64,000 bases of DNA from Jiangella anatolica (GTDB lineage: Bacteria > Actinomycetota > Actinomycetes > Jiangellales > Jiangellaceae), in NCBI RefSeq assembly GCF_003236295.1, contig NZ_POTW01000021.1, positions 1 to 64,000 on the forward strand, written 5' to 3'. Below the pieces are notes generated by a model. That model made no database searches, had not been told where the DNA came from, and saw only the letters and a program-made list of their open reading frames with translations. Below are positions 14,020-21,793 of the stretch, one piece after another. The first letter of the stretch is position 1. Each line of letters begins with the position of its first letter. The position numbers were made by a program, and so were the translations under genes.

Positions 14020-14955
14020 TCGGCTGGAGCGGCGCGGGCGGGCGATCGCGCGACGGATGCGGTCGCACAGCCGGCCTCGGTGGCTGAGGTCGTCGGCAGT
14101 TACCCGGATCACCTCCCAGCCGTGATCGCGCATGACCTCGTCGCGCGCGATGTCCGAACGCCAGCGCTTCTTGGTGCGATGGACGTCGCCCTCGTACTGG
14201 ATGGCTACCCGGGCGTCCACGTAGGCGAGATCGGGCCGGCCGATCCACCCGCCGTGCTCATCGGCGACGTCGGGATTGATCAACGGCTCGGGCAGGCCGC
14301 CGTGGCCTGTGAGGATCAGGCGCAGCCGGGTCTCCTGAGGAGAGTCGACCCGGGAGCGAACCAGGCGGGCCAGCGACCGCGCCCGCACGATCCGCCGCCG
14401 GCGCCAGGCGACGTCCGCGGCCTCGACCAGCCGCTGGGGCGTCGTCAACCCCTGCCGCACCATCGCGTCACCGGCGATGACCAGGTCGGCGTCGCCGAGC
14501 GTCAGCGAGAGGTCCAGCCAGGTCCGCTCCGGCGTGGTGACCCGCACCCCGCGATGGACGGTCACATCGTCCGCCGCCAGACCCTCATGCGGCTCCAGCC
14601 CGGGCCGCCGACGCGGCACCGTCCCCGGCGGCACGATCACCTGCACCAACGGCGGCGCCGCAACCGGCAGCCCGTACCACACGGCCGCGGTCGCACCGTA
14701 CAACGCGGCGTCGGCCGGCAGCGCCAGCATCCACGCCCGGATTCGCAGCTCATCGTCATCGGGTCGCCGCCTCTCGACGTAGACGCCGCGATGGAGCCGG
14801 CGATACGACCGCCCGCGGAGCCGGTCCTTCGTGACGCCGGCGGCCCGGGCATCGGCGTACCGGAACTCGGCGCCGGCCAGCGCCTCAGGAACCGGCGCCG
14901 GTCGCTGGCCGGGAACACGTCGCTCGGGTCGCATGCCTCCAACGTCGCCGCGCAT
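14014..14955 (-). CDS. DUF559-domain protein (Vsr-like endonuclease fold) with AbiEi-type N-terminal region
   Basis: A 313-residue protein. The C-terminal third carries a DUF559/MTES_1575-type restriction-endonuclease-like core: ETRLRLIL, then GRPDLAYVDARVAIQYEGD (about residues 236-254) with the D and E-x-D positions expected for metal binding, then a strand (HGWEVIRVTADDL). The N-terminal two thirds (FRYADARAAGVTKDRLRGRSYRRLHRGVYVE) resemble the AbiEi-like winged-helix region common in these actinobacterial proteins. Function is not established; DNA binding or nicking is inferred. ATG 14955 was chosen; ATG 14934 is possible. Its stop codon lies inside hairpin repeat A, and repeat B stands upstream of its start. 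Confidence 0.75.
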   Translation of the reverse strand: MRGDVGGMRPERRVPGQRPAPVPEALAGAEFRYADARAAGVTKDRLRGRSYRRLHRGVYVERRRPDDDELRIRAWMLALPADAALYGATAAVWYGLPVAAPPLVQVIVPPGTVPRRRPGLEPHEGLAADDVTVHRGVRVTTPERTWLDLSLTLGDADLVIAGDAMVRQGLTTPQRLVEAADVAWRRRRIVRARSLARLVRSRVDSPQETRLRLILTGHGGLPEPLINPDVADEHGGWIGRPDLAYVDARVAIQYEGDVHRTKKRWRSDIARDEVMRDHGWEVIRVTADDLSHRGRLCDRIRRAIARPRRSSRS

Positions 14956-15052
14956 CGGAGCCGCCACCACGCCCGAACGCCAGATTGTGGACAACGCCGC
15001 CAACCAGTTCCGCCTGTGGGCAACGACCCGGCTCACCCGTTGCGCCCACCGG

Positions 15053-15126
15053 AGTTGATCTTGGAGTTGTTCGCCATATGCCGCCCGAAATGCCCGATAG
15101 ATGGACGAACAACTCCAAGATCGACT
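15053..15126. repeat. 74-nt hairpin repeat, copy B (inverted relative to copy A)
   Basis: The left arm (15053-15073) equals that of copy A, and the right arm (15106-15126) pairs with it at 20 of 21 positions. The reverse complement of its 32-nt centre matches the centre of copy A at 29 positions. Copies A and B therefore form a large inverted repeat around the DUF559 gene, about 1.18 kb from end to end. Confidence 0.85.
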
Positions 15127-15196
15127 TGGTGCAGGCGGGGTGGGACGCGCGGCGTCACCCGAGTGGGCCGCGGGGGACGCTCTAGGCTCTGTGCCC

Positions 15197-16021
15197 ATGA
15201 GCGGCGTGGTGTCGTGGTCGCGGTATCTCACGCCGGACGCCCGGCACCGGCGGCTCGGGCTGGTCTGCCTCAGCGTGGGTGGGATCGCGGGCCGGGTGGC
15301 GAGGCTGCCGTCGCGGACGTTGGACTGCTACGCGGTCGTGTTCCTGTCCCGGGGTGCCGGGACGCTGCGGTGGGGCGGGCGGACGCTGCCCCTGGTCGCG
15401 CCGACGCTGTTCTGGCTGCTCCCCGGCGTCGAGCACGGGTACGGGCCGGACGCCGGCGGCTGGAACGAGTCGTGGGCGCTGTTCGACGGTGCGGCGGCGC
15501 GCACCTACCAGGACCTCGGCTACGTCCCGCGGGACGAGCCGGTGACGCCGGTCGCGGACGCCGACGCGATGGAGGTGGCGTTCGCTGCGCTGGCCCGGGC
15601 CTGCCGTCCCGACGACCCGGCCACCGACGTCGAGGCCGCGGCGGCCATGCACCGGCTGATCCTCGCCGCCCACCGCGCCGCCGTCCCGGAGCCCGGCGCC
15701 GACCCCGTCCTGGCCGCCCTGCTGCGCGACGCCTGCCTGCCGGTCACCGTCGCCGCGCACGCCCGCGGGCTCGGGATGACCGAGGCGGCGCTGCGCGAGG
15801 CGACCCGGCGCGCGGCCGGCTGCAGCCCGAAGGAGTTCCTGCTGCGGGTCCGCCTCACGCGCGCGAAGGAGCTGCTGGCCAGCACCGACCTGCCCGTCGT
15901 CGCCGTCGCGGCCCGCACCGGCTACGACGACCCCGGCTACTTCACCCGTCTCTTCACCCGCCGGGTCGGCCTGCCGCCGAGCCGGTTCCGCGACCAGGAG
16001 CGCCGCGGCCCGCTGCCCTGA
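15197..16021 (+). CDS. AraC-family transcriptional regulator
   Basis: A 274-residue regulator. The N-terminal cupin-like sensing domain (about 10-130) contains GAGTLRWGGRTLPLVAPTLFWLLPGVEHGY, followed by a linker and a C-terminal double helix-turn-helix (about 180-270): TVAAHARGLGMTEAALREA, CSPKEFLLRVRLTRAKELL and the signature AARTGYDDPGYFTRLFTRRVG. ATG 15197 is used because the in-frame extension upstream is encoded by repeat B. The ligand and target genes are unknown; no adjacent enzyme is co-oriented. Confidence 0.87.
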   Translation: MSGVVSWSRYLTPDARHRRLGLVCLSVGGIAGRVARLPSRTLDCYAVVFLSRGAGTLRWGGRTLPLVAPTLFWLLPGVEHGYGPDAGGWNESWALFDGAAARTYQDLGYVPRDEPVTPVADADAMEVAFAALARACRPDDPATDVEAAAAMHRLILAAHRAAVPEPGADPVLAALLRDACLPVTVAAHARGLGMTEAALREATRRAAGCSPKEFLLRVRLTRAKELLASTDLPVVAVAARTGYDDPGYFTRLFTRRVGLPPSRFRDQERRGPLP

Positions 16022-16101
16022 CCTGACGTGCCTCGGCGTTTCGGGCCGCCGTACGCGGGTACGTCGCCAAGCGCAGAACCGTCGACGGGGAGGAACACAC
16101 C

Positions 16102-16323
16102 ATGTCCCACGACGAGCACGAGCAGGAGCAGGAGGAGCCGCGCCCGCAGTCGCCGGGGAGCCCTCCGGAGGGCGACACGCAACCCGGAACGCAGTCACCC
16201 GGCCCACCGGCGCCGCCGCCCGAGCCCGGCACTCAGTCGCCCGGCAACCCGACGGTGGTACCGGACCCGCCGGACACGCCATCGCCGGGCAATCCGGTGC
16301 CGGACGAGGACGAACCGCGCTGA
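16102..16323 (+). CDS. small acidic proline-rich protein of unknown function
   Basis: A 73-residue protein with a strong ribosome binding site (GGGGAGGA) before ATG 16102. It begins with an acidic stretch (SHDEHEQEQEEPR), and the rest is made of Pro/Ser/Gly repeats: PGTQSPG occurs twice and SPGNP twice. It has no hydrophobic segment and is predicted to be disordered. The good initiation site and the consistent frame argue that it is expressed; its function is unknown. It lies between an AraC gene and a convergent HxlR gene. Confidence 0.6.
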   Translation: MSHDEHEQEQEEPRPQSPGSPPEGDTQPGTQSPGPPAPPPEPGTQSPGNPTVVPDPPDTPSPGNPVPDEDEPR

Positions 16324-16341
16324 CCGATCACCCGCCGCCGG

Positions 16342-16728
16342 TCACCTGGCGGGCGTCGCCTCGCGGGCGGCGAGAATCTCCGGCAGGTGCTGCTCGATCC
16401 AGCCGACCAGGCCGACGACGTGGCCGGCGACCTGCTCGCCTGTCTCCGTCAGCCGGTAGCTCACCTGCGGCGGCGCGGCCGGGATGACGGTGCGCTCGAC
16501 GAACCCGTCGTCGGCGAGGGTGCGCAGCGTCTGCGCGAGCATCTTCTGGCTGACCCCGCCGATGCGGCGGTGCAGTTCGCCGAAGCGCAGCTCCCGCTCC
16601 CCCAGCGCGGCCAGGACGAGCACGCCCCAGCGGCTGGTGACGTGCTCCAGGACGCCCCGCGACGGGCAGTTCTTGTCGAACACGTCACCCGCCAGTGCCT
16701 GCAGCCCGCCGCTGACCTCGACGCTCAC
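16342..16728 (-). CDS. HxlR-family winged-helix regulator
   Basis: A 128-residue HxlR/MarR-like protein with the characteristic N-terminal Cys (KNCPSRGVLEHVTSRWGVLVL), a winged helix (GELHRRIGGVSQKMLAQTLRTLADDGFVER) and the typical YRLTETGEQV strand. In this family the cysteine often senses oxidants, electrophiles or quinones. It is divergent from the NmrA/QorB-like oxidoreductase gene, the usual arrangement in which HxlR represses a quinone or nitro-compound detoxification gene. Confidence 0.9.
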   Translation of the reverse strand: MSVEVSGGLQALAGDVFDKNCPSRGVLEHVTSRWGVLVLAALGERELRFGELHRRIGGVSQKMLAQTLRTLADDGFVERTVIPAAPPQVSYRLTETGEQVAGHVVGLVGWIEQHLPEILAAREATPAR

Positions 16729-16744
16729 GTCTGCCTCCGATGGT

Positions 16745-16756
16745 TACCTCAAGGTA
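16745..16756. promoter_or_regulatory. candidate HxlR operator
   Basis: TACCT and AGGTA flank a 2-base spacer, directly followed by the palindrome GTACGTAC (16754-16761). The site lies in the 99-bp divergent gap, 16 bp from the HxlR start codon. Alternating TACC/GGTA elements are typical of HxlR/QorR-type operators. The exact extent is uncertain. Confidence 0.4.
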
Positions 16757-16827
16757 CGTACTTTCATCTGGTGAGTCTCCAGGTTAACGTCGATTTCGAC
16801 CGAGACAAAGAGAGAACGGAGACCGAC

Positions 16828-17604
16828 ATGATCGTGGTGACCGGCGCAACCGGGCGGTTCGGGCCCGTCGTCGTCGACGACCTGGTCGCACGGGCGGCCG
16901 GCGACGTCGCCGTCGTCGCGCGCGACCCGGAGAAGGCCCGGCGCTTCGCCGAGCGCGGCGTCGAGGTGCGCCAGGCCGACTACGAGGACGCGGCGAGCCT
17001 GGAGCGTGCCTTCGACGGCACCGACCGGCTGCTGTTCGTGTCCGCGTCGGACACGACGCCGGGCGTGCGGGCCCGCCAGCACGCGAACGTCGTCGCCGCG
17101 GCGGCGACGGCGAAGGTGCGGCACGTCGTCTACACCAGCGCGATCACCGCCGAGGACGGGCAGAGCTTCCTCGCCGACCATACGACCACCGAGCACGCGA
17201 TCCGCGACGCCGGGCTGACCCACACGTTCCTGCGCAACACGTTCTACACCGAGGAACTGGTCTCCCCCGACCTGGCGACGGCGGCCGAGGTGGTCGCGCC
17301 GGCGATCGGGCAGCCGCTGGTCACCGCGACGATCGCCGACCTCGCGCTGGCCGCGAGCGCGGTGCTCACCGGCGACGGCCACGAGGGCGCGGTGTACGAG
17401 CTGCGCGGGCCGGCCTGGACGTACCGGCAGCTGGCCGAGGCGCTCGGCGTCCCGTACCGGGAGGTCTCGGACGACGAGTCCGGCATGGCCTTCGTGCTGC
17501 CGCTGCTGCGGCTGCCGCAGTTCGGCACGCCGACGCCCGACCTGGAGCGGCTGCTCGGCCGTCCGGCGACCTCGGTGGAGGAGTTCGTCCGCTCCCTGGC
17601 ATGA
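16828..17604 (+). CDS. NAD(P)H-binding NmrA/QorB-like oxidoreductase
   Basis: A 258-residue atypical short-chain dehydrogenase. The N-terminus TGATGRFGPVVV (about residues 5-16) is the glycine-rich dinucleotide site, and RDPEKARRFAERGVEVRQADYED follows the NmrA/QorB pattern. HVVYTSAI contains the strand-5 serine. Such proteins reduce quinones or act as redox sensors. The assignment as a quinone reductase is supported mainly by the divergent HxlR neighbour. The gene ends 7 bp before the sensor-kinase/ATPase fusion, so read-through into that operon is possible. Confidence 0.85.
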   Translation: MIVVTGATGRFGPVVVDDLVARAAGDVAVVARDPEKARRFAERGVEVRQADYEDAASLERAFDGTDRLLFVSASDTTPGVRARQHANVVAAAATAKVRHVVYTSAITAEDGQSFLADHTTTEHAIRDAGLTHTFLRNTFYTEELVSPDLATAAEVVAPAIGQPLVTATIADLALAASAVLTGDGHEGAVYELRGPAWTYRQLAEALGVPYREVSDDESGMAFVLPLLRLPQFGTPTPDLERLLGRPATSVEEFVRSLA

Positions 17605-17611
17605 TGCGCCG

Positions 17612-20026
17612 ATGGCAAGCCCGGCCGTCCTCGGCGAAGATGGTGGGATGACCGACGGCGACGGCCGCCGCGGCGGCGCCGCGCCAGTGCTCGAGCTGCG
17701 GGGCGTCACCAAGCGCTACGGGCGGCTGCGTGCGCTCGACGGCGTGACGCTGAGCGTGCGCGGCGGCGAGATCGTCGCCGTCGTCGGCGAGAACGGCGCC
17801 GGCAAGTCGACGCTGGTCCGCTGCATCGCCGGCGACACCGACGTCGACGAGGGCCAGGTCGCGGTGGCCGCGGCCGACGGCGCCCGGGCGCCGGTCGCGG
17901 TCGTCTGGCAGGACCTCGGGCTCTGCGACGACCTCGACGTGGTGGCGAACATCTTCCTCGGCCGCGAGCACTCCCGGCTGCTGCTGGCCGAGGGGCGGAT
18001 GGCCGCCGACGCCCGCAGCGCGCTGGAGCGGTTCGGCTCGCAGGTCACCGACGTCCGGGCCCGGGTCGACACGCTGTCGCGCGGCCAGCGCCAGGAGGTC
18101 GCGCTGGCCCGGGCGCTGTCCACCGGCGCGCAGATCCTCGTGCTGGACGAGCCGACGGCGTCGCTGAGCGTGCTGCGCCGGGCCGAGGTCATGCGGGTGC
18201 TGAGCGACCTGCGCGACGCCGGCCGGGCGATCGTGCTGGTCAGCCACGACCTGGACGAGGTCTTCGCGCTGGCCGACCGGATCGTCGTGCTGCGGCACGG
18301 CCGCGTCGTCGCCGGGGTGTCACCGGCGGAGGTGCACTCCGACGACGTCGCGGCGCTGATGTCGGGCATCGAGACCGAGTCCGCGGCGCGCCGTCAGCTC
18401 AACCGGCTCAAGAGCCTGGTCGAGCAGCTCTCGGCCGCCGACCCGGCCGCGTCGCTGCCGCTGGTCGTGTCCGCGACGGCGGCCGCGCTGGACCAGGACA
18501 TGCTCTGCGTGCACTTGCTCGACCGGGCGCCGCGCGGGCCGGTGCTGCGCCGCACGGCCGCCATCGGCGTGCCGGCGGTGCTGGCCGACGACATCGCCGT
18601 CCTACCGGTCGGCACGGCGGGCGGACCGGCCGGTACGGCGGCGGCGCTGGGCCAGCTCGTCGTCATGGACGATCTCGGCGACGAGGCGTCCTGGACCGGC
18701 TACCTGGAGCAGGCCTCCGCCGCCGGGGTGCGCAGCGCCTGGTCCGCGCCGATCGCCGGCGCGGCCGGCGTGCTGGGCACCATCACCGGGTTCAGCACAT
18801 CCGCCGGCCGCCTCGACGCGGACCGGCGCGAGCTGGTCTCGCTGTACGCCGGCCACGCGGCCAGCGCGATCGAGCGGGAGCGGCTGATCGAGGAGGTCAG
18901 CCGGCGCAACGAGATCCTGGAGTCGCTGCGGGCGATGCTGGAGACGCTGGCCGGCCCGGACCGCGTCGACGGCGGCCTGTCCGCCGCGCTGCTGGCACTG
19001 TGCCGCGGCCTCGGCGCCCGCGCGGCCGGCATGCTGCTCACCGACGTCACGGGACCGCGCTGGGTGCACCTGGACCTCGATGAAGAGGACGGCGCCGACC
19101 TGCGGGAGCTGGCCGAGACCGCGCCCGCCGGCATCGACCGGCCGCGGCGCATCGGCGACGGCCTGGCCATCGCCGGGCTGCCGATCCCCGGCGGCACCGG
19201 GCTCCTGCTGGCCCGCTGGGACGATCCGGCCGAGCCCGGCCGCGACGCCGTCGAGCTGCTCGACGACGCGCGCCGCTCGCTCGCCCTCGCGCTGGAGCGG
19301 GAGGAGCTGGAGCGGGCCCGGCGGGAGGCGGCCGCCGCCCGGCGCTCACAGCAGCTGCAGCGCGAGGTGCTGGAGCAGATCAGCCACGAGCTGCGCACGC
19401 CGCTGACCGCGATCCACGGCTACGCCTCCACGCTGCAGCAGCGCGACCTCGTCTGGGACCCCGGCTCGATCGACCGGTTCCTGGCCGCGATCACGACCGA
19501 GTCCGCGCGGATGGAGCGCCTGGTCGGCGACCTGCTCGACTCGTCGGCGATCGAGTCCGGGCTGCTGCGGCTGCGGCCGGACTGGACCGACGTGCGGCTG
19601 GTGCTGGAGGCGGCGCGCAGCTGCGTGCCGCACCCGGAGCGGGTCAAGGTCAGCGTCGCCGCGGAGCTGCCGCCGATCTGGGCCGACCACGACCGGCTGG
19701 AGCAGGTGTTCGTCAACCTGCTGGAGAACGCGGTCCGGCACGGCGGCGACGGCGGCACGGTGCGGGTCACCGCCGCCGCGGCCGGCGCCGCCGTCGAGGT
19801 GCTGGTCAGCGACGACGGCCCGGGCATCGCGCCGGACGTGGCCGAGCGGATCTTCCAGCCGCGGGTGCGCGGCGAGGGCAGCACCGGCGCCGGGCTGGGC
19901 CTCGCGATCGTCCGCGGCATCGCCGAGGCGCACGGCGGGCGGTGCGAGCTGGTCGCCGGCCCCGAGGCGACGTTCCGGGTGACGCTCCCGGTCGAGCCGG
20001 TCGAGCACGAGGAGAGCGATGGCTGA
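17612..20026 (+). CDS. fusion of a sugar ABC-importer ATPase with two GAF-like regions and a cytosolic histidine kinase
   Basis: An 804-residue protein. Residues 25-255 are a CUT2-type ABC ATPase: Walker A GENGAGKST (59-67), Q-loop Q100, signature LSRGQ (155-159, Arg replacing Gly), Walker B ILVLDE (175-180) and switch H212. Residues about 265-425 form a GAF-like domain and 440-560 a second, degenerate one. A helix leads to the dimerisation box S591-H592-ELRTP with phospho-acceptor H592, then N-box NLLENAVRH, G1 DDGPGIAPD and G2 GLGLAI. No membrane helix is present. All catalytic motifs look intact. ATG 17612 is used; ATG 17648 is possible. The frame overlaps the response-regulator gene by 8 bp. 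No other ATPase exists for the downstream binding protein and permease, so this must energise them if the system works. Confidence 0.9.
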   Translation: MASPAVLGEDGGMTDGDGRRGGAAPVLELRGVTKRYGRLRALDGVTLSVRGGEIVAVVGENGAGKSTLVRCIAGDTDVDEGQVAVAAADGARAPVAVVWQDLGLCDDLDVVANIFLGREHSRLLLAEGRMAADARSALERFGSQVTDVRARVDTLSRGQRQEVALARALSTGAQILVLDEPTASLSVLRRAEVMRVLSDLRDAGRAIVLVSHDLDEVFALADRIVVLRHGRVVAGVSPAEVHSDDVAALMSGIETESAARRQLNRLKSLVEQLSAADPAASLPLVVSATAAALDQDMLCVHLLDRAPRGPVLRRTAAIGVPAVLADDIAVLPVGTAGGPAGTAAALGQLVVMDDLGDEASWTGYLEQASAAGVRSAWSAPIAGAAGVLGTITGFSTSAGRLDADRRELVSLYAGHAASAIERERLIEEVSRRNEILESLRAMLETLAGPDRVDGGLSAALLALCRGLGARAAGMLLTDVTGPRWVHLDLDEEDGADLRELAETAPAGIDRPRRIGDGLAIAGLPIPGGTGLLLARWDDPAEPGRDAVELLDDARRSLALALEREELERARREAAAARRSQQLQREVLEQISHELRTPLTAIHGYASTLQQRDLVWDPGSIDRFLAAITTESARMERLVGDLLDSSAIESGLLRLRPDWTDVRLVLEAARSCVPHPERVKVSVAAELPPIWADHDRLEQVFVNLLENAVRHGGDGGTVRVTAAAAGAAVEVLVSDDGPGIAPDVAERIFQPRVRGEGSTGAGLGLAIVRGIAEAHGGRCELVAGPEATFRVTLPVEPVEHEESDG

Positions 20027-20714
20027 GGCGCCCGGCGTCCTCATCGTCGAGGACGACCGCACGATCGTCGACCTGCTGCGGTCGAACCTCACCGCCCGCG
20101 GCTACCGGGTCGTCGTGTCGACGGACGGCTCGGACGTGCTCGGGCTGCTCGACGACGCCGCGCCCGACGTCGTCCTGCTGGACCTGATGCTGCCCGGCCG
20201 CGACGGCTTCGACCTGTGCTGGGCGATCCGCGACCGCTCCGACGTCGGCATCATCGTGCTGTCGGCGCGGCGCGGCGAGACCGACAAGGTGCGAGCGCTG
20301 AACCTGGGCGCCGACGACTACCTCACCAAGCCGTTCGGCATCGAGGAGCTGCTGGCCCGGATCCACGCGATGCTGCGCCGGGCCCGCCCGGCCGAGCCGC
20401 GGCCGGCGGCGCCGCACGTCCAGGCCGGCGACGTCCGCATCGACTTCGACGCCCAGCTGGTGACGAAGGGCGGCAAGCGGGTCCACCTCACCCGCACCGA
20501 GTACGCGCTGCTGCGCGAGCTGGCGATGAACCCCGGCCGGCTGCTGTCGCACGCCGAGCTGCTGGAACGGGTGTGGGGCCCCGGCTACGAGACGCAGACG
20601 GAGTACACCCGGGTGTACGTCGGCCGGCTGCGGGCCAAGCTGGAGAGCCCGGACGGCGCGGAGCTGATCGTCACCGAGCCGCGGGCCGGCTACCGGTTCA
20701 CGACGGACGGCTGA
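20019..20714 (+). CDS. OmpR/KdpE-like response regulator
   Basis: A 231-residue regulator with a receiver domain (residues 5-120: acidic pair E11-D12-D13, phospho-acceptor D55 in LLDLMLPG, lysine in YLTKPFG near 104) and a winged-helix DNA-binding domain (about 135-228: LTRTEYALLRELAMNPG, TRVYVGRLRAKLE, and RAGYRF at the end). The start ATG lies inside the 3' end of the ATPase-kinase fusion gene (8-bp overlap), so it is the evident partner of that kinase. It probably controls this operon and perhaps the neighbouring sugar-import genes. Its stop overlaps the start of the binding-protein gene by one base. Confidence 0.93.
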   Translation: MAEAPGVLIVEDDRTIVDLLRSNLTARGYRVVVSTDGSDVLGLLDDAAPDVVLLDLMLPGRDGFDLCWAIRDRSDVGIIVLSARRGETDKVRALNLGADDYLTKPFGIEELLARIHAMLRRARPAEPRPAAPHVQAGDVRIDFDAQLVTKGGKRVHLTRTEYALLRELAMNPGRLLSHAELLERVWGPGYETQTEYTRVYVGRLRAKLESPDGAELIVTEPRAGYRFTTDG

Positions 20715-21793
20715 TGCGCCGCCTCCCCGCTCTGCTCGCGGTGTCCGCCCTGGCGCTGGGCCTGGCGGCCTGCGGCGCGCCGGCCGGTGACGACGGCGAG
20801 CTGCAGATCGCCCTGCTGCTGCCGGAGAACAAGACCGCCCGCTACGAGTCGCACGACCGCCCCGCCTTCGTCGACCGGGTCCACGAGATCTGCGCCGAGT
20901 GCGAGACGCTGGTCAGCAACGCCGACCAGGACGCGGCCCACCAGCAGGCCCAGGCCGAGGCCGCGATCACCAACGGCGCCGACGTGCTCGTGCTCGACCC
21001 GGTCGACTCCCGGTCCGCGGCGGTGATCGTGCGGCAGGCGCAGGCCGCCGGCGTCCCCGTCGTCAGCTACGACCGGATGGTGCTCGACGTCCCGGTCGAC
21101 TTCCACGTGACGTTCGACAACGAGCAGGTCGGCGCGTTGCAGGCGGAGGTACTGCTGGCCGCCGTCGGCGACACCGACGGCGACCTGGTGGTGCTGAACG
21201 GCTCGCCCACCGACGACAACTCGGCGCTGTTCCGCCGCGGCGCGCACAGCGTCCTCGACGGCGCCGGCGTCGCCGTCGGCGCCGAGGTGGACGTGCCGGA
21301 CTGGTCGCCGGACCAGGCGCAGGAGGCGATGGAGCGGGCCCTGACGACGCTTGGCCGGGACCGCGTCGCCGGGGTCTACGCGGCCAACGACGGCATGGCC
21401 GGCGGCGCGATCGCCGCGATGAAGGCGGCCGGGCTGGACCCGCTGCCGCCGGTGACCGGGCAGGACGCCGAGCTGGCCGCGATCCGCCGGATCCTCACCG
21501 GCGAGCAGTACATGACGGTGTACAAGGCGGTCCGCACGCAGGCGGAGCGGGCCGCCGACGTCGCCGTGAGCCTGGCCCGCACCGGCGAGCCGCCCGACGG
21601 CCTGCGCAACAGCTGGGTCGACAACGGCCATGACCGGATCCCGGCGCTGATGCTGGACCCGGTCGCCGTCACCCGCGACACGATCGCCGAGACCGTCGTC
21701 GCCGACGGGTTCTGGTCGGCCGGCGAGATCTGCGAGGGGCTGGCGGCCGAGTGTGCCGCGGCCGGCGTCGTCGTTGACGGAGCGGCGCCGTGA
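20714..21793 (+). CDS. xylose-type sugar ABC importer, lipoprotein substrate-binding protein
   Basis: A 359-residue periplasmic-binding-protein fold lipoprotein. The signal peptide ends in a lipobox (LGLAAC, Cys20). Family segments include IALLLPENKTARYE, VLVLDPVDS, PVVSYDRMV, the FDNE motif, VYAANDGMAGG and VTGQDAELAAIRRILTGEQYMTVYK. It most resembles XylF/ChvE-type aldopentose/monosaccharide binders and has exactly the length of its paralogue at 24528. The gene sits between the response-regulator and permease genes with overlapping stop/start codons, so it is made together with the kinase. It may present sugar both for transport and for sensing; the sugar is not identifiable here. Confidence 0.9.
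   Translation: MRRLPALLAVSALALGLAACGAPAGDDGELQIALLLPENKTARYESHDRPAFVDRVHEICAECETLVSNADQDAAHQQAQAEAAITNGADVLVLDPVDSRSAAVIVRQAQAAGVPVVSYDRMVLDVPVDFHVTFDNEQVGALQAEVLLAAVGDTDGDLVVLNGSPTDDNSALFRRGAHSVLDGAGVAVGAEVDVPDWSPDQAQEAMERALTTLGRDRVAGVYAANDGMAGGAIAAMKAAGLDPLPPVTGQDAELAAIRRILTGEQYMTVYKAVRTQAERAADVAVSLARTGEPPDGLRNSWVDNGHDRIPALMLDPVAVTRDTIAETVVADGFWSAGEICEGLAAECAAAGVVVDGAAP

Noticed and set aside
13946-15126. Copies A and B as terminal inverted repeats of a classical insertion sequence
   Set aside because: The enclosed gene has no DDE or HUH transposase features, and no target-site duplication could be recognised next to the repeats. They are reported as hairpin repeats instead.
17604-17648. 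Possibility that the ATPase and kinase parts are two genes joined by a missed stop
   Set aside because: No stop occurs in the frame from 17612 to 20024, the GAF-like linker continues smoothly from the ABC domain, and no internal start with a good ribosome binding site was seen before the kinase part.
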